64,000 nt of DNA, taken from Flavobacteriia bacterium (GTDB taxonomy: Bacteria; Bacteroidota; Bacteroidia; Flavobacteriales; Weeksellaceae). The DNA lies in NCBI GenBank assembly GCA_019455045.1, contig JACFND010000007.1:1-64000 (forward strand). The letters run 5' to 3'. This document shows positions 8,051 through 17,736 of the stretch, piece by piece. The position numbers and the translations under genes were made by a program. Under the pieces are notes generated by a model, which searched no databases, was not told where the DNA came from, and saw nothing but the letters and a program-made list of their open reading frames with translations. Within the stretch, counting starts at the first letter, position 1, and every line of letters begins with the position of its first letter.

Positions 8051-8115
8051 CCCCGGGCTGCGGCTAAGCCTTGCCCGGGGTTATTTATATTGAACCCCTT
8101 CAGGGTTCTTTTTTT
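8051..8115. repeat. REP-like double hairpin
   Basis: Two neighbouring hairpins. The first is CCCCGGGC (8051-8058) pairing with GCCCGGGG (8073-8080). The second is GAACCC (8092-8097) pairing with GGGTTC (8103-8108), followed by seven T. The compact GC-rich design in AT-rich DNA resembles dispersed extragenic palindromes seen in Bacteroidota genomes. The second hairpin could also act as a plus-strand terminator. Confidence 0.5.
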
Positions 8116-8226
8116 AACGATCTACTCGATTCAATTAATTCTCATCTCTTTTATCACCTCGCTCCGTCTTTTCCGGGCATATCTATATTTAATTATTAAC
8201 CTAAAAGGTCAACCCTATTTAGAAAA

Positions 8227-8268
8227 GTTCATTGTACTTGGTACTTTGTACTTGGTACATTGTACAAT
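8227..8268. repeat. Heptad repeat (GTACTTG-type), six units
   Basis: Six consecutive 7-bp units each beginning GT: GTTCATT, then GTACTTG, GTACTTT, GTACTTG, GTACATT and GTACAAT. The array ends 5 bp from the stop codon of the minus-strand gene at 8274. Similar 7-bp-period arrays occur at 8612, 20574, 22050 and 57571. Confidence 0.65.
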
Positions 8269-8273
8269 TAAAC

Positions 8274-8570
8274 TCAAATCGAATGATTCACATCCAGACA
8301 GGCTACATGAATTTTTGTATTCACCGCCTGGTTATCGTTGAAATGATTAAACCTTTCAAATAACTCATCCATACACTGATTTTCAATAAAAACAGTAAAA
8401 AGCAGTGATTCAGTCGGAATTTCTTCTGAAATAAACCATGCGTTTTTATCTGATCCGTTGCTGTATCCTTTAACCGATTGCCATGAAAAGGATTTTACAC
8501 CGGCGTGTTTAAGGATATCTTTCACTTCTTTTTCGTATTCCTGAATGCAGGTAACCAATAGTAATTTCAT
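8274..8570 (-). CDS. Small PII/DUF3240-like protein next to efflux genes
   Basis: 98 residues: MKLLLVTCIQEYEKEVKDIL, SFSWQSVKGYSN, SLLFTVFIENQCMDELFERF, and a last strand IHVACLDVNHSI. The beta-alpha-beta-beta-alpha-beta order suggests a ferredoxin/PII-like fold. It is placed directly downstream of the RND pump gene (72 bp), as DUF3240-type small proteins are next to some metal-efflux RND systems. A regulatory or metal-binding role in efflux is inferred; no direct motif proves it. It contains cysteines at positions 8 and in NQCMDE and VACLD. Confidence 0.6.
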   Translation of the reverse strand: MKLLLVTCIQEYEKEVKDILKHAGVKSFSWQSVKGYSNGSDKNAWFISEEIPTESLLFTVFIENQCMDELFERFNHFNDNQAVNTKIHVACLDVNHSI

Positions 8571-8611
8571 TTTCTTTCGTTTTTGATTTTAATCCGACTT
8601 TTTTCACTTTT

Positions 8612-8644
8612 GTCTTGTGTCTAAAGTCTTTAGGTCTAATGTCT
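8612..8644. repeat. Heptad repeat (GTCT-type), five units
   Basis: GTCT recurs at 8612, 8619, 8626, 8634 and 8641 (steps of 7, 7, 8, 7). The last unit overlaps the stop codon of the RND gene on the minus strand. Confidence 0.55.
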
Positions 8645-11600
8645 ATTTCCTCCATTTCTTCCGCTCAGTCATATAATAAACCACCGGCACGACTAATAAA
8701 GTCAGGAAAGTCGAAGTTATCGCTCCAAATACAAGTGAAATCGCCAATCCCTGAAAAATCGGGTCGAATAATATAATGGCGGCACCGATTACCACTGCTC
8801 CCGTTGTCAACAGAATTGGTGTGGTACGAACTGCTCCTGCTTCGATAATCGCCTGTTTAATCGGTTCGCCCTGTCTCAGTCTGATTTCGATAAAGTCGAT
8901 TAACAATACCGAGTTCCGAACCATAATTCCGGCTAACGCAATCATTCCGATAAATGAAGTTGCGGTAAAATAGGCTCCCAGCATCCAGTGTCCGAGCACA
9001 ATTCCAATCAATGAAAGCGGAATCGCCACCATCATCACAAACGGCGTTTTGAAATCCTGGAACCAGCCGACAATCAGCATATAAATGATGACCATTACGA
9101 CCATAAATGCAATTCCCAAATCTCTGAACACTTCCAAAGTGATCTGCCATTCACCGTCCCATTTGACGGTGAAATTCTCTTCGCTTTCGGGCTGACCCAT
9201 ATAGAGTTCTTCCACTTTGTAACCGGTCGGAATCTGCATTTTCTGCAATTTTTCATCCATTCCCAAAATCGCATAAGCCGGACTTTCCAAATCGCCCGCC
9301 ATATCGGCAAGCACATAAACCACTCTCTGCTGGTCTTTTCTGTAAATCGATTTCTGGAGTTCATCCTGTCTGACTTTGACCAGATCGCTGACCGGAACCA
9401 TTCCCATCTGACCTTTCACCTTCATATTGGTGATGTCCTCAATCGAAGTTTTGTCTGCATCGCTGAGTTTCATCACGATATCAATCGGCTGATTTGAAGC
9501 TTCGTCATACAGATTCCCGATCGGATGTTCACCCATCAGATAAGTCAGATTTCCTGTGATTTGTGCGGGTGCAACACCGTTGAGCATTGCTTTTTCTTTG
9601 TCAAATTCAAGTTTGTATTCCAGCTGCGGATCTTCAATCCGAGTGTCGATATCCACCACATCATCTGTATCGTGCAGAATCTGTTCGACCTGTCTTGCAA
9701 TTTTGATCTGCTCATCATAATCCGGTCCGTAAACCTCTGCCACTATGGTTGACAGCACAGGCGGCCCGGGCGGAACTTCAACCACTTTTACATTTGCATT
9801 GTATTTTTCTGCAATCTCCTGAATTCCGGGACGAATCTTTTTCGCAATGTCATGACTCTGCATTTTTCGGTCATCCTTGCCCATCAGATTCACCTGAATA
9901 TCGGCAGTATTGCTCGCTCCTCTCATATCATAATGACGAACCAGACCGTTGAAAGTAATCGGCGCCGACGATCCGATATATGACTGATAATTCACCACTT
10001 CGGGAACGGTTTTCAGATACTGCGCTATGTCCTGAGTCACAGCAGCAGTTCTCTCCAAAGTGGTTCCTTCGGGCATGTCGATCACCACCTGAATTTCATT
10101 TTTATTGTCAAACGGAAGCATTTTTACAGCCACCCATTTGGTGAAAAATGCCATCACAGAAATCAAAAGTAAAACCGAAGTTACACCCAAAACCGTCCAT
10201 CTTTTTCCTTTGCTGTTCAAAAGCGGCAACTGGAGTTTTTTGTAAATTTTATAAATCGTTGTGGTCTCCAGTCCTTTTGATTCTTTGTCCTGCTGTTTGT
10301 CTTTTTCAATCAGCAGATGATAACCCAGATAAGGCGTCACGGTCAATGCGATAAACAATGAAAGCAGCATCGCAATCGAAGCGCCGATCGGCATCGGACT
10401 CATGTATGGTCCCATCATTCCCGAAACAAAAGCCATTGGAAGAATTGCAGCAATCACGGTGAAAGTTGCCAGAATCGTCGGGTTGCCGACTTCGTTGATT
10501 GCATAAATCGCAGCCTGACGGAACGGCAATTTTTTCATTTTGAAATGCCGGTGCATATTTTCGGCGATGATAATACTGTCATCCACCACAATTCCGACCA
10601 CAAAAACCAGTGCGAAAAGCGTGATCCGGTTCAGCGTATAACCCAAAATATAATAACTGAAAAGCGTCAGTGCAAAGGTCAGCGGAACCGAAAAGAATAC
10701 GACCAGACCGCCTCTCCAGCCCATTGCGAGCATCACAAGCAGCGTAACCGCAATGATTGCAATTCCCAAATGAAGCAGCAGTTCTGACACTTTGTGAGAA
10801 GCAGTTTCACCATAATTTCGGGTCACTTCAACTTTTACATCGTTTGGAATCAGATCGGTTTTCAGTTCGTCTGTTTTCTTAATGATTTTATCTGCAATAT
10901 GCATCGCATCTGCACCTTTCACTTTTGAAATTGAAAGCGTGACGGCATTGTATTCGGAATTGAAATTCTTTCCTTCTTCGGTTGCATTTCCAAATCCGAA
11001 GTTGACATAATTCCTCGGCGAAGAAGGTCCGTCCTCTACTGTTGCGACCTGTTTCAGATAGACCGGCATATTTTGGGAAGTTCCGATCACCAGATTTTCA
11101 ACATCTTCGGCAGTGCTCAGAAACTGGCCGGTGGTCAGCAGAAATTCTGTATCTCCTTTGTCAAAACTTCCGGATTGAGAACTGTTGTTGCTCGCCTGAA
11201 TCATTTGCATGATGCCCAATGCATCCACATTTGATTCTGCCATTTTATCTTTGTCGAGTATGACTTTCAGCTGTCTCGGCCGTCCGCCGGTAACATTGAT
11301 TGCAGAAACATCTGCTATTTTTTTAATTTCAGAAGAAACTTCCTCACCGATCTGTCTCAGCTGATAATCATCGTAATCATCACTCCACAGCGTGAGCGCC
11401 ATCATCGGCACATCGTCGATCGAACGGGTTTTTACAACCGGCGGATAAACTCCGAACGGAAACAAATCGGGATGTTTCATCAGTTCGTCGTACAATTTCA
11501 CATACGAACGTTCGGTATCTTCACCCACAAAAAATTGGACAATAATCATCGCCTGACCGTTCATCGCAACCGAATGAAGATGTTCGACACCTTTGATGTT

Positions 11601-11831
11601 TGACAATATTTTTTCAAGCGGTTTCACCACTCTGCTTTCAACTTCGGCAGGATTTGCACCCGGATAGCCGACCATGACGTCCGCCATCGGGATGATGATC
11701 TGGGGTTCTTCCTCTCTCGGAATCAGCGACGAACTGTAGACACCAATGATCATCAGACCCATCATCAATAAGATGGTGAGTTTTGAGTTGAGAAATAATT
11801 CCGCGATTCTTCCTGCTATTCCTTTTTCCAT
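8643..11831 (-). CDS. RND efflux transporter permease subunit
   Basis: 1062 residues, full length for an inner-membrane RND pump (about 1030-1060). TM1 begins near LTILLMMGLMIIGVYSSSLI, followed by a large periplasmic domain with PMADVMVGYPGANPAEVESR. TM4 carries the paired acidic proton-relay motif VVGIVVDDSIIIAENMHRHF, and a second periplasmic domain and TM7-12 follow (GIMVRNSVLLIDFIEIRLRQ). The sequence is closer to acriflavine/hydrophobe-type pumps than to CusA metal pumps; substrate unknown. It lies downstream of hlyD-like and tolC-like genes with 30-bp gaps, so the three form an operon for tripartite export across both membranes. Confidence 0.9.
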   Translation of the reverse strand: MEKGIAGRIAELFLNSKLTILLMMGLMIIGVYSSSLIPREEEPQIIIPMADVMVGYPGANPAEVESRVVKPLEKILSNIKGVEHLHSVAMNGQAMIIVQFFVGEDTERSYVKLYDELMKHPDLFPFGVYPPVVKTRSIDDVPMMALTLWSDDYDDYQLRQIGEEVSSEIKKIADVSAINVTGGRPRQLKVILDKDKMAESNVDALGIMQMIQASNNSSQSGSFDKGDTEFLLTTGQFLSTAEDVENLVIGTSQNMPVYLKQVATVEDGPSSPRNYVNFGFGNATEEGKNFNSEYNAVTLSISKVKGADAMHIADKIIKKTDELKTDLIPNDVKVEVTRNYGETASHKVSELLLHLGIAIIAVTLLVMLAMGWRGGLVVFFSVPLTFALTLFSYYILGYTLNRITLFALVFVVGIVVDDSIIIAENMHRHFKMKKLPFRQAAIYAINEVGNPTILATFTVIAAILPMAFVSGMMGPYMSPMPIGASIAMLLSLFIALTVTPYLGYHLLIEKDKQQDKESKGLETTTIYKIYKKLQLPLLNSKGKRWTVLGVTSVLLLISVMAFFTKWVAVKMLPFDNKNEIQVVIDMPEGTTLERTAAVTQDIAQYLKTVPEVVNYQSYIGSSAPITFNGLVRHYDMRGASNTADIQVNLMGKDDRKMQSHDIAKKIRPGIQEIAEKYNANVKVVEVPPGPPVLSTIVAEVYGPDYDEQIKIARQVEQILHDTDDVVDIDTRIEDPQLEYKLEFDKEKAMLNGVAPAQITGNLTYLMGEHPIGNLYDEASNQPIDIVMKLSDADKTSIEDITNMKVKGQMGMVPVSDLVKVRQDELQKSIYRKDQQRVVYVLADMAGDLESPAYAILGMDEKLQKMQIPTGYKVEELYMGQPESEENFTVKWDGEWQITLEVFRDLGIAFMVVMVIIYMLIVGWFQDFKTPFVMMVAIPLSLIGIVLGHWMLGAYFTATSFIGMIALAGIMVRNSVLLIDFIEIRLRQGEPIKQAIIEAGAVRTTPILLTTGAVVIGAAIILFDPIFQGLAISLVFGAITSTFLTLLVVPVVYYMTERKKWRK

Positions 11832-11861
11832 TTTCTTCTGATTTTTTGGCTGATCAAATAC

Positions 11862-12950
11862 TTATTTTACATTCAGCGATGCGCCGTTATACAATCTTCC
11901 TTCTGCCTTCAGCACATAGGTTTCACCCGCACTCAGACCCGAAAGCACTTCCACTTCATCGGCGGTTTCTTTACCTAATTTCAGCCATCTCAATACAGCC
12001 GTATTTTCTGAACTGACGGTATAAACTCCGGTCAGCTGTCCTTTTTTGACCAAAGCCGTTTTTGGAATCATAATGCTCATCGCCTCATCTGCAGAAGCTC
12101 CTTTGTTCTCAAACGGAAAACTCACATTGACAAACATTCCGGGCAACAGTTCCTTTGTATCGGGCACATTGATTTTGACCATATACTGACCGCCTGTATT
12201 TGCAGACGACTGGCTGATTTCAGCCACTTTTCCGCTGACTTCTTTTGATGAAGATTTGATCAAAACTTTTACATCCATTCCGGTTTTGATCTGAGCGATA
12301 TTGTTTTCGGAAACCAGAACCTGAGCCTGCAGTACCGACGGCGATTCTATGGTCAGCAGCGGCATACCCGGATTTGCAAGATCGCCCTGTTCTGCAAATT
12401 TCGCAGTCACCACACCCGAAACCGGCGCTGTGATATTGGTGTAACTGTATTGTGCATTGACTTCTCTTTTCATCTGTTTTGCAGCGTTCAGTCCGGCTGC
12501 AGCCATGTCGAAACGGGCTTTCATATCGTCGAGTTCTTTTTGGGATGCGCTCTGTGAATTGAACAGATTCAGGAATCTTTCATAATCTTTTTTTGCTGCA
12601 TCATAAGCCGCCTGTGCCTGCATGATTTGTGCATCCGCCTGACCTCCTTTTGCCTGAAGATCAGAGCTGTTGATCGTCACCAGCTGCTGTCCGGCTTTTA
12701 CATTTTGACCGACCTGAACGGGCATTGAAGTGATGTAACCCATCATTCGGGTCGAAACATTGACCGAATTTTTTGAAACCAGTTTTCCGCTTGCAGTTGC
12801 AGAAGAACCGCCCTGTGCTTCATCGGTTTTGGCGAGTGTAACGCTTACCGCTTCTCCGCTGAATTCCGCTTTTTTGTTTTCGGACGAAGAACAGTTCGAC
12901 AATAAAGTCAGTCCAAAAATAATTGCTGTGCCGGATAATATTTTTTTCAT
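11862..12950 (-). CDS. Efflux RND periplasmic adaptor (HlyD/MFP family) lipoprotein
   Basis: 362 residues. The signal peptide MKKILSGTAIIFGLTLLSNC ends in a lipobox cysteine, so the protein is anchored to a membrane as in AcrA. The lipoyl-like half motifs are present (SMPVQVGQNVKAGQQLVTIN and VSGVVTAKFAEQGDLANPGM), flanking an alpha-hairpin (AQAAYDAAKKDYERFLNLFN and following). The beta-barrel and membrane-proximal domains follow (GKVAEISQSSANTGGQYMVK). It bridges the RND pump and the outer membrane channel encoded on either side. Confidence 0.9.
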   Translation of the reverse strand: MKKILSGTAIIFGLTLLSNCSSSENKKAEFSGEAVSVTLAKTDEAQGGSSATASGKLVSKNSVNVSTRMMGYITSMPVQVGQNVKAGQQLVTINSSDLQAKGGQADAQIMQAQAAYDAAKKDYERFLNLFNSQSASQKELDDMKARFDMAAAGLNAAKQMKREVNAQYSYTNITAPVSGVVTAKFAEQGDLANPGMPLLTIESPSVLQAQVLVSENNIAQIKTGMDVKVLIKSSSKEVSGKVAEISQSSANTGGQYMVKINVPDTKELLPGMFVNVSFPFENKGASADEAMSIMIPKTALVKKGQLTGVYTVSSENTAVLRWLKLGKETADEVEVLSGLSAGETYVLKAEGRLYNGASLNVK

Positions 12951-12980
12951 CGCTGTTGTTTTTATGTGGTGTGTGTTTTT

Positions 12981-14285
12981 TTAATCTTTTAAAAATTTGA
13001 AATAGGCAACCGCCGTATTGTATTCAAAAATCGATTGCTGGTATTCGAGTTCTTTTTGTGCCATCAGGGTTTCGGCAGTCAGCAGATCTGCTGATTTTTC
13101 CAATCCCTGATCATATCTGTTTTTTCTGATTCGATAAGCCTCTTTGCTCTGATTCCATGCAGATTCGGTCAGTTCCACTTTTTTATCCGCATCCTGAATC
13201 TGACGATATGCCTTCTTCAGCTCCAAACTGCTTTGTTGGGTGTACTGGTCGATTTCTGCTTTTGCACGATTGTAATCTGCTTTGTATGCGATTTGTTCGC
13301 TTTTTGATTTCAGTCCGTCAAAGAAATTCCATGATAATTGAAGACCGATCAGATATCCTTTTCCGTCAAATTCGGTGAATTTATTGTCGTGCAGTTCAAA
13401 ACTTCCAAAAGCATTCAGTCTGGGAAGAAATTTTGATTTTGAAGATTTGATCATCCATTCGTAAGCTTCAAGCGATTTCTGATAAGCCTGAAGATCTTTA
13501 CGGTTTGGGTTGAGTTCAAAATTATTTTCCGAAATGATTTCACCATACGACAATTCTTCGGTCGGTTTGAAAATCTTTCCGTCGCTGTCTTCATTGAGCA
13601 GCAAAAACAGATAATCGGATGCATTTTGAATATTTGATTTTGCAAACTGAATCTGTGAATCAATCTCGCTGACCCGAACTTCCATATAAAGCACATCTGA
13701 TTTCTGAACCAGACCGTTAGCATAATAATTGTCGATCACCTTTTTGTTGGCGAGCGTTGTGCTTTTTGCATCTTCAAGCGTATTCAAAACTTTGTAAGCC
13801 AGCTGAAGCATATAATAGCCTTTGCTGAGTTCAAAACGCAGATATTCTTCGGTTCGCTGCTGTTTGATTTTGAGCACTTCGGTTGTTACGCTGCCCGCTT
13901 TTTTCTGATAAACCATATCCAGATTGACAATCGGCTGCTGAATTTCGATTTTTGGTCCGAAGTCGGTAATGCTTTTCGGATCGTTCAATATTTCCGGATT
14001 GAAATCTTCCATCGCAATCCGTGACTGATTGAGTTTAAACCCAAAAGCATTCAGCGGACTGTTGGTGTTCATCACGGTGTAGGAAGCGGTGATATCGGGC
14101 AGATACATGGCACGGGTGATCAGCAGTTCGGCTTCTGAAAGTTCAATTTCCTTTTGAGCCAGCTGAAGCTGAAGATTTTTGTCAAGCGATTTCCGGTCGA
14201 TTTCGGAACCTGAAATTCGGATGGTGTCCTGTGCAAAAACCGATGCTGCAAATATTGATAATAAAACAGTTAACGTCTTTTTCAT
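12981..14285 (-). CDS. TolC-family outer membrane efflux protein
   Basis: 434 residues from the ATG at 14285 (MKKTLTVLLSIFAASVFAQD), which begins a clean Sec signal peptide; an upstream in-frame ATG at 14312 would add nine residues without purpose. Two tandem TolC-like halves with long helices are visible (LQLQLAQKEIELSEAELLIT and SSLELKKAYRQIQDADKKVE). It is first gene of the efflux operon. The minus strand has TAATTTTG at 14310-14317, a possible -7 box, and the region up to the divergent gene at 14454 has no gene. Confidence 0.9.
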   Translation of the reverse strand: MKKTLTVLLSIFAASVFAQDTIRISGSEIDRKSLDKNLQLQLAQKEIELSEAELLITRAMYLPDITASYTVMNTNSPLNAFGFKLNQSRIAMEDFNPEILNDPKSITDFGPKIEIQQPIVNLDMVYQKKAGSVTTEVLKIKQQRTEEYLRFELSKGYYMLQLAYKVLNTLEDAKSTTLANKKVIDNYYANGLVQKSDVLYMEVRVSEIDSQIQFAKSNIQNASDYLFLLLNEDSDGKIFKPTEELSYGEIISENNFELNPNRKDLQAYQKSLEAYEWMIKSSKSKFLPRLNAFGSFELHDNKFTEFDGKGYLIGLQLSWNFFDGLKSKSEQIAYKADYNRAKAEIDQYTQQSSLELKKAYRQIQDADKKVELTESAWNQSKEAYRIRKNRYDQGLEKSADLLTAETLMAQKELEYQQSIFEYNTAVAYFKFLKD

Positions 14286-14453
14286 CTGATGATTATAATT
14301 TTTCAGATGCAAAATTAGCTCAGCAAAAAGTCATGGACAGTAATATATGTTACACAGCAAAGAAGCGCTTTCAATTCGATTAAAAAAATCAAATCATTTC
14401 CAACAAATAAATTGAAAATCATTAATTTTATACTCTCTTCCAAATTTATAATT

Positions 14454-15059
14454 ATGAAAACTTCTTTCAGTCTGCTGTTTATTTGTCTGATTTTCAATTT
14501 CGCAATCTGTCAAATCAATCCGGTTCAGAATCTGGAGTGGAGTCAGGGTTATTCGGAACCCTATAATATTTTTTCACTCTATTGGGACGAACCCGAACAG
14601 CCGCATGACGAACTGATCGGTTACAATATTTATCGGGAAGATGAATTGTATAAATTTCAGACCGAAACCGGTATGTTTTGCACTCCGGAATTTGGAGAAT
14701 ATGATGACTGTGATTTTATTGATGGTTATCTTGGTGAAGAATTCACCGGATATGTCGCAGCAGTTTATGAGGGCGGAGTTGAATCTGAATATGTTTCTTT
14801 TTATGTTTGGGGAGCTGCAATCGGAGTGAATGATATAGATTTTCAGCAGTTGAAAGTTTATCCGAATCCGGCACGGGATTTCCTTCAATTTGGCAAAAAG
14901 GTTTTTGAGATTTCAATTATTGATATGAACGGAAAAGTTATAAAATCAATTCCGGAAGCAGATGCAATCGATATCAGCAGACTGGCGGACGGAAATTATA
15001 TCGTCCGTTTTTCAGATCAGAACGGGAAATTATATTACAAACGATTTTTGAAAAATTGA
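14454..15059 (+). CDS. Secreted T9SS type A sorting-domain protein
   Basis: 201 residues from the ATG at 14454 (MKTSFSLLFICLIFNFAICQ); the frame is open 14 codons further upstream, but the signal peptide sets the start. The middle (NLEWSQGYSEPYNIFSLYWD, LIGYNIYREDELY) looks like a fibronectin type III-like domain. The last 70 residues are a T9SS type A tail: VYPNPARDFLQF, ISIIDMNGKVIKSI, DISRLADGNYIVRFSDQNGK, and a final basic KRFLKN. The protein is therefore exported through the outer membrane and probably attached to the cell surface. Cargo function unknown. It is divergent from the efflux operon. Confidence 0.8.
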   Translation: MKTSFSLLFICLIFNFAICQINPVQNLEWSQGYSEPYNIFSLYWDEPEQPHDELIGYNIYREDELYKFQTETGMFCTPEFGEYDDCDFIDGYLGEEFTGYVAAVYEGGVESEYVSFYVWGAAIGVNDIDFQQLKVYPNPARDFLQFGKKVFEISIIDMNGKVIKSIPEADAIDISRLADGNYIVRFSDQNGKLYYKRFLKN

Positions 15060-15153
15060 CCTGAACTGTAACTTTATTTCACTCTTATTGAAACTCACCC
15101 TGAGCACATAAAATTCCTTATACCGCAATCGCAATTATCTATGATTTAAATTA

Positions 15154-15183
15154 TTTGTATTTTGAATTAGCTTTGTATCTTTG
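15154..15183 (+). promoter_or_regulatory. Promoter of the 15329 gene and suf operon
   Basis: TTTG at 15154-15157, 18 bp, then TATCTTTG at 15176-15183, matching the Bacteroidota -33/-7 consensus. Transcription is expected to begin about 15188, giving a leader of about 140 nt to the TTG start at 15329. The leader contains a small hairpin (CTGCG at 15287-15291 with CGCAG at 15300-15304). Confidence 0.65.
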
Positions 15184-15186
15184 CAT

Positions 15187-15203
15187 TTTAGAATAAATCT
15201 AAA
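15187..15203. promoter_or_regulatory. 17-bp palindromic operator at the transcription start
   Basis: TTTAGA, spacer ATAAA, TCTAAA. It directly follows the -7 box and covers the expected start site, an ideal repressor position. The downstream suf genes suggest an iron or Fe-S-status regulator; the protein is not identified. Confidence 0.5.
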
Positions 15204-15328
15204 TAATCAGAGATTCAGACTGAATGAAGATGTCAGGAATTTGAAGGAGAAGAACGGCTTCCAAACCAGACTGAAAATCTGAACAGCTGCGGAAAGAAAC
15301 GCAGTCTTTCAATTAAAATTGAACTGAA

Positions 15329-16195
15329 TTGAACTGTATAAAATTTTTTGTGTTAATCCTTTCCGGCTGCCTGTTGGGACAGTCAAAGGTTGATGAGGCA
15401 AAACTCAAAGTGTTTTCGCCCGATGAAAATTCTGCAGTGTATAATCAAATCTATACCCAAAACTTTTTCTTCGGAAATTTTGGTCTGAAACAGCTGGTGA
15501 GTGCAGTTCCGATCAATTTGAAATCTGTAAAATCAATAAAAGTTTCGGCAACACCTTCGGACGGAAAAACAGTTCCGGTGATGGAACTTTATTATGACAA
15601 AGATGGAAAACTGACCCAAATGAAGGTGCTTGAATCATTTTTCGGGAAACCGATGACCGTCGATTACAAATACCGAGACGGACTGCTTGAAGAAGAGACG
15701 ATTTCAAAAACAGAGAAAGGAAAAGCAGTGAAAGAAGTCAATCAGTTTTATTATGCCGAAGGAAAAATGATCGTTCATGATTTTCGTGATATGCTGGATG
15801 TGTACAGTCTGAACGGAAAAGTGCTGTCCAAAAGAAGTTATATGAATGGAAGTCTGGTTTTGAATGACAGTTTTGACGGAAAATGCAGACTGACCACCTA
15901 CAAAGGAAAACAGATCAATAAAGTCTGTTTCAGCAATCTGAATCTTGAATTTCCGCTTTCGATCGACGAATACACAATGAATGAAGACAAAAACGGAAAA
16001 CTGATTCTGATGAAAGATCAGACACTTGAAATTAAGAAAAACAAAGAACAGGAATATTCGATACTGAACAACGGTAAAGAACAATATATTTTGAAACTCA
16101 ACAAGGACATGCGGATTCAGGAATTTAATTTTCTGGGAATCAGAGCTGAAAAGGTCGGTCCGGTTGATTTCAAATTTAATTATACAAACTATTAA
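15329..16195 (+). CDS. Secreted hypothetical protein upstream of sufB
   Basis: 288 residues with a signal-peptide-like start ([17 protein letters not shown]), which includes a possible lipobox LSGC. No ATG is available in this frame; the only plausible start is TTG at 15329, which lies in the second copy of a perfect 10-bp tandem duplication (15317-15336). A GTG at 15350 is the alternative. The body has repeated short hairpins of the form Y-x-D-G-x-L/K ([40 protein letters not shown]), like the MORN-style or YwqK-like repeats of exported proteins. It ends 1 bp before sufB, so it is probably cotranscribed. Function unknown. Confidence 0.6.
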   Translation: MNCIKFFVLILSGCLLGQSKVDEAKLKVFSPDENSAVYNQIYTQNFFFGNFGLKQLVSAVPINLKSVKSIKVSATPSDGKTVPVMELYYDKDGKLTQMKVLESFFGKPMTVDYKYRDGLLEEETISKTEKGKAVKEVNQFYYAEGKMIVHDFRDMLDVYSLNGKVLSKRSYMNGSLVLNDSFDGKCRLTTYKGKQINKVCFSNLNLEFPLSIDEYTMNEDKNGKLILMKDQTLEIKKNKEQEYSILNNGKEQYILKLNKDMRIQEFNFLGIRAEKVGPVDFKFNYTNY

Positions 16196-16196
16196 A

Positions 16197-17657
16197 ATGA
16201 GCAAAGAGAAATATACGGAAGAAGATTTGAGACAAAATCTTGCTGCCAACAAAGAATACGAATTCGGTTTTACGACCGATATCGAATATGAGGATTTTCC
16301 GAAAGGATTGAACGAGGACATCGTCAGAATGATTTCTGAACGAAAAAACGAGCCCGATTGGATGACCCAATGGAGACTTGAAGCGTTCAAAATCTGGCAG
16401 GAAATGGGTGATGAACCCAGCTGGGCAAATGTGAAATACAAAAAACCTGATTTTCAGGATATCACTTATTATGCAGCGCCAAAGAAAAAACCTCAGCTGA
16501 ACAGTCTGGACGAGATCGATCCCGAATTGAAAAAAACATTTGACAAACTTGGAATTTCAATCGAAGAACAAAAACGTCTGTCGGGTGTGGCAATGGATGT
16601 GGTGATCGACAGTGTTTCGGTCAAAACCACTTTTCAGGACACGCTGTCTGATTTGGGCATCATCTTTATGTCAATCAGCGAAGCGATACAGAAGCATCCC
16701 GATCTGGTTAGAAAATACATCGGGAAAGTGGTTCCGAGAACAGATAATTTTTATGCAGCGCTGAATTCAGCCGTATTTTCGGACGGATCATTCTGCTACA
16801 TTCCAAAAGGAGTCCGCTGTCCGATGGAACTTTCGACTTATTTCAGAATGAATAAACAGGGTTCGGGTCAGTTTGAAAGAACTTTGCTGGTGGTTGACGA
16901 AGGCGGTTATGCTTCTTATCTGGAAGGCTGTACTGCACCGACAAGAGATGAAAACCAGCTGCATGCCGCTGTGGTCGAACTGATTGCGATGGAAGGAGCC
17001 GAAATCAAATATTCTACCGTTCAAAACTGGTATCCCGGTGATGCAAACGGTGTGGGCGGAGTTTTCAACTTTGTAACCAAAAGAGGGATTGCTGAGAAAA
17101 ATGCAAAAATCTCATGGACTCAGGTTGAAACCGGATCTGCAATCACATGGAAATATCCAAGCTGTATTTTGAAAGGAGACAATTCAATCGGTGAATTTTA
17201 TTCGGTTGCGGTTACCAACGGACATCAGCAGGCGGACACCGGAACCAAAATGACACATATTGGAAAAAACACACGTTCTACCATTATATCAAAAGGAATC
17301 TCTGCAGGAAAATCACAAAACTCATACAGAGGACTGGTGAAAGTCGGATCGAGAGCAGAAGGCGCAAGAAACTTTTCACAGTGCGATTCACTGCTGATGG
17401 GCAACGAATGCGGTGCACATACTTTCCCATACATCGATGTGAAAAATGTGACCGCACAGGTTGAACACGAAGCGACCGCATCAAAAATCGGTGAAGACCA
17501 GATGTTCTATTGCGCACAGAGAGGAATTCCGCCGGAAAAAGCAGTTGCGCTGATCGTAAACGGATTCAGCCGTGAAGTCTTGGACAAACTGCCGATGGAA
17601 TTTGCAGTTGAAGCCAAAAAACTTCTGGAAGTTTCACTCGAAGGATCGGTCGGATAA
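16197..17657 (+). CDS. sufB: Fe-S cluster assembly protein SufB
   Basis: 486 residues from the ATG at 16197. SufB is a scaffold subunit of the SufBC2D complex that assembles 4Fe-4S clusters in the cytoplasm. The family features are present: [29 protein letters not shown], and the C-terminal block [20 protein letters not shown] with the cysteine equivalent to the essential C405 of E. coli SufB, followed by [20 protein letters not shown]. It is first of sufB-sufC-sufD. The 79-bp gap to sufC holds a small stem-loop (GGGTTCT at 17686-17692 with AGAACCC at 17709-17715). Confidence 0.97.
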   Translation: MSKEKYTEEDLRQNLAANKEYEFGFTTDIEYEDFPKGLNEDIVRMISERKNEPDWMTQWRLEAFKIWQEMGDEPSWANVKYKKPDFQDITYYAAPKKKPQLNSLDEIDPELKKTFDKLGISIEEQKRLSGVAMDVVIDSVSVKTTFQDTLSDLGIIFMSISEAIQKHPDLVRKYIGKVVPRTDNFYAALNSAVFSDGSFCYIPKGVRCPMELSTYFRMNKQGSGQFERTLLVVDEGGYASYLEGCTAPTRDENQLHAAVVELIAMEGAEIKYSTVQNWYPGDANGVGGVFNFVTKRGIAEKNAKISWTQVETGSAITWKYPSCILKGDNSIGEFYSVAVTNGHQQADTGTKMTHIGKNTRSTIISKGISAGKSQNSYRGLVKVGSRAEGARNFSQCDSLLMGNECGAHTFPYIDVKNVTAQVEHEATASKIGEDQMFYCAQRGIPPEKAVALIVNGFSREVLDKLPMEFAVEAKKLLEVSLEGSVG

Positions 17658-17685
17658 TTAAAATTAAAAAAATAAAACTCAAAAC

Positions 17686-17715
17686 GGGTTCTTCGAAAAT
17701 TAATCGTCAGAACCC
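17686..17715 (+). other. Stem-loop between sufB and sufC
   Basis: A 7-bp stem, GGGTTCT with AGAACCC, and a 16-nt loop. There is no T tract, so it is more likely an mRNA processing or stability element than a terminator. Confidence 0.35.
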
Positions 17716-17736
17716 AAAACCAAAAATAAATAAGAC

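Noticed and set aside
14315-14497. 60-codon minus-strand frame between the efflux operon and the T9SS gene
   Set aside because: It overlaps the divergent promoter region and the start of the T9SS gene and has no recognisable features.
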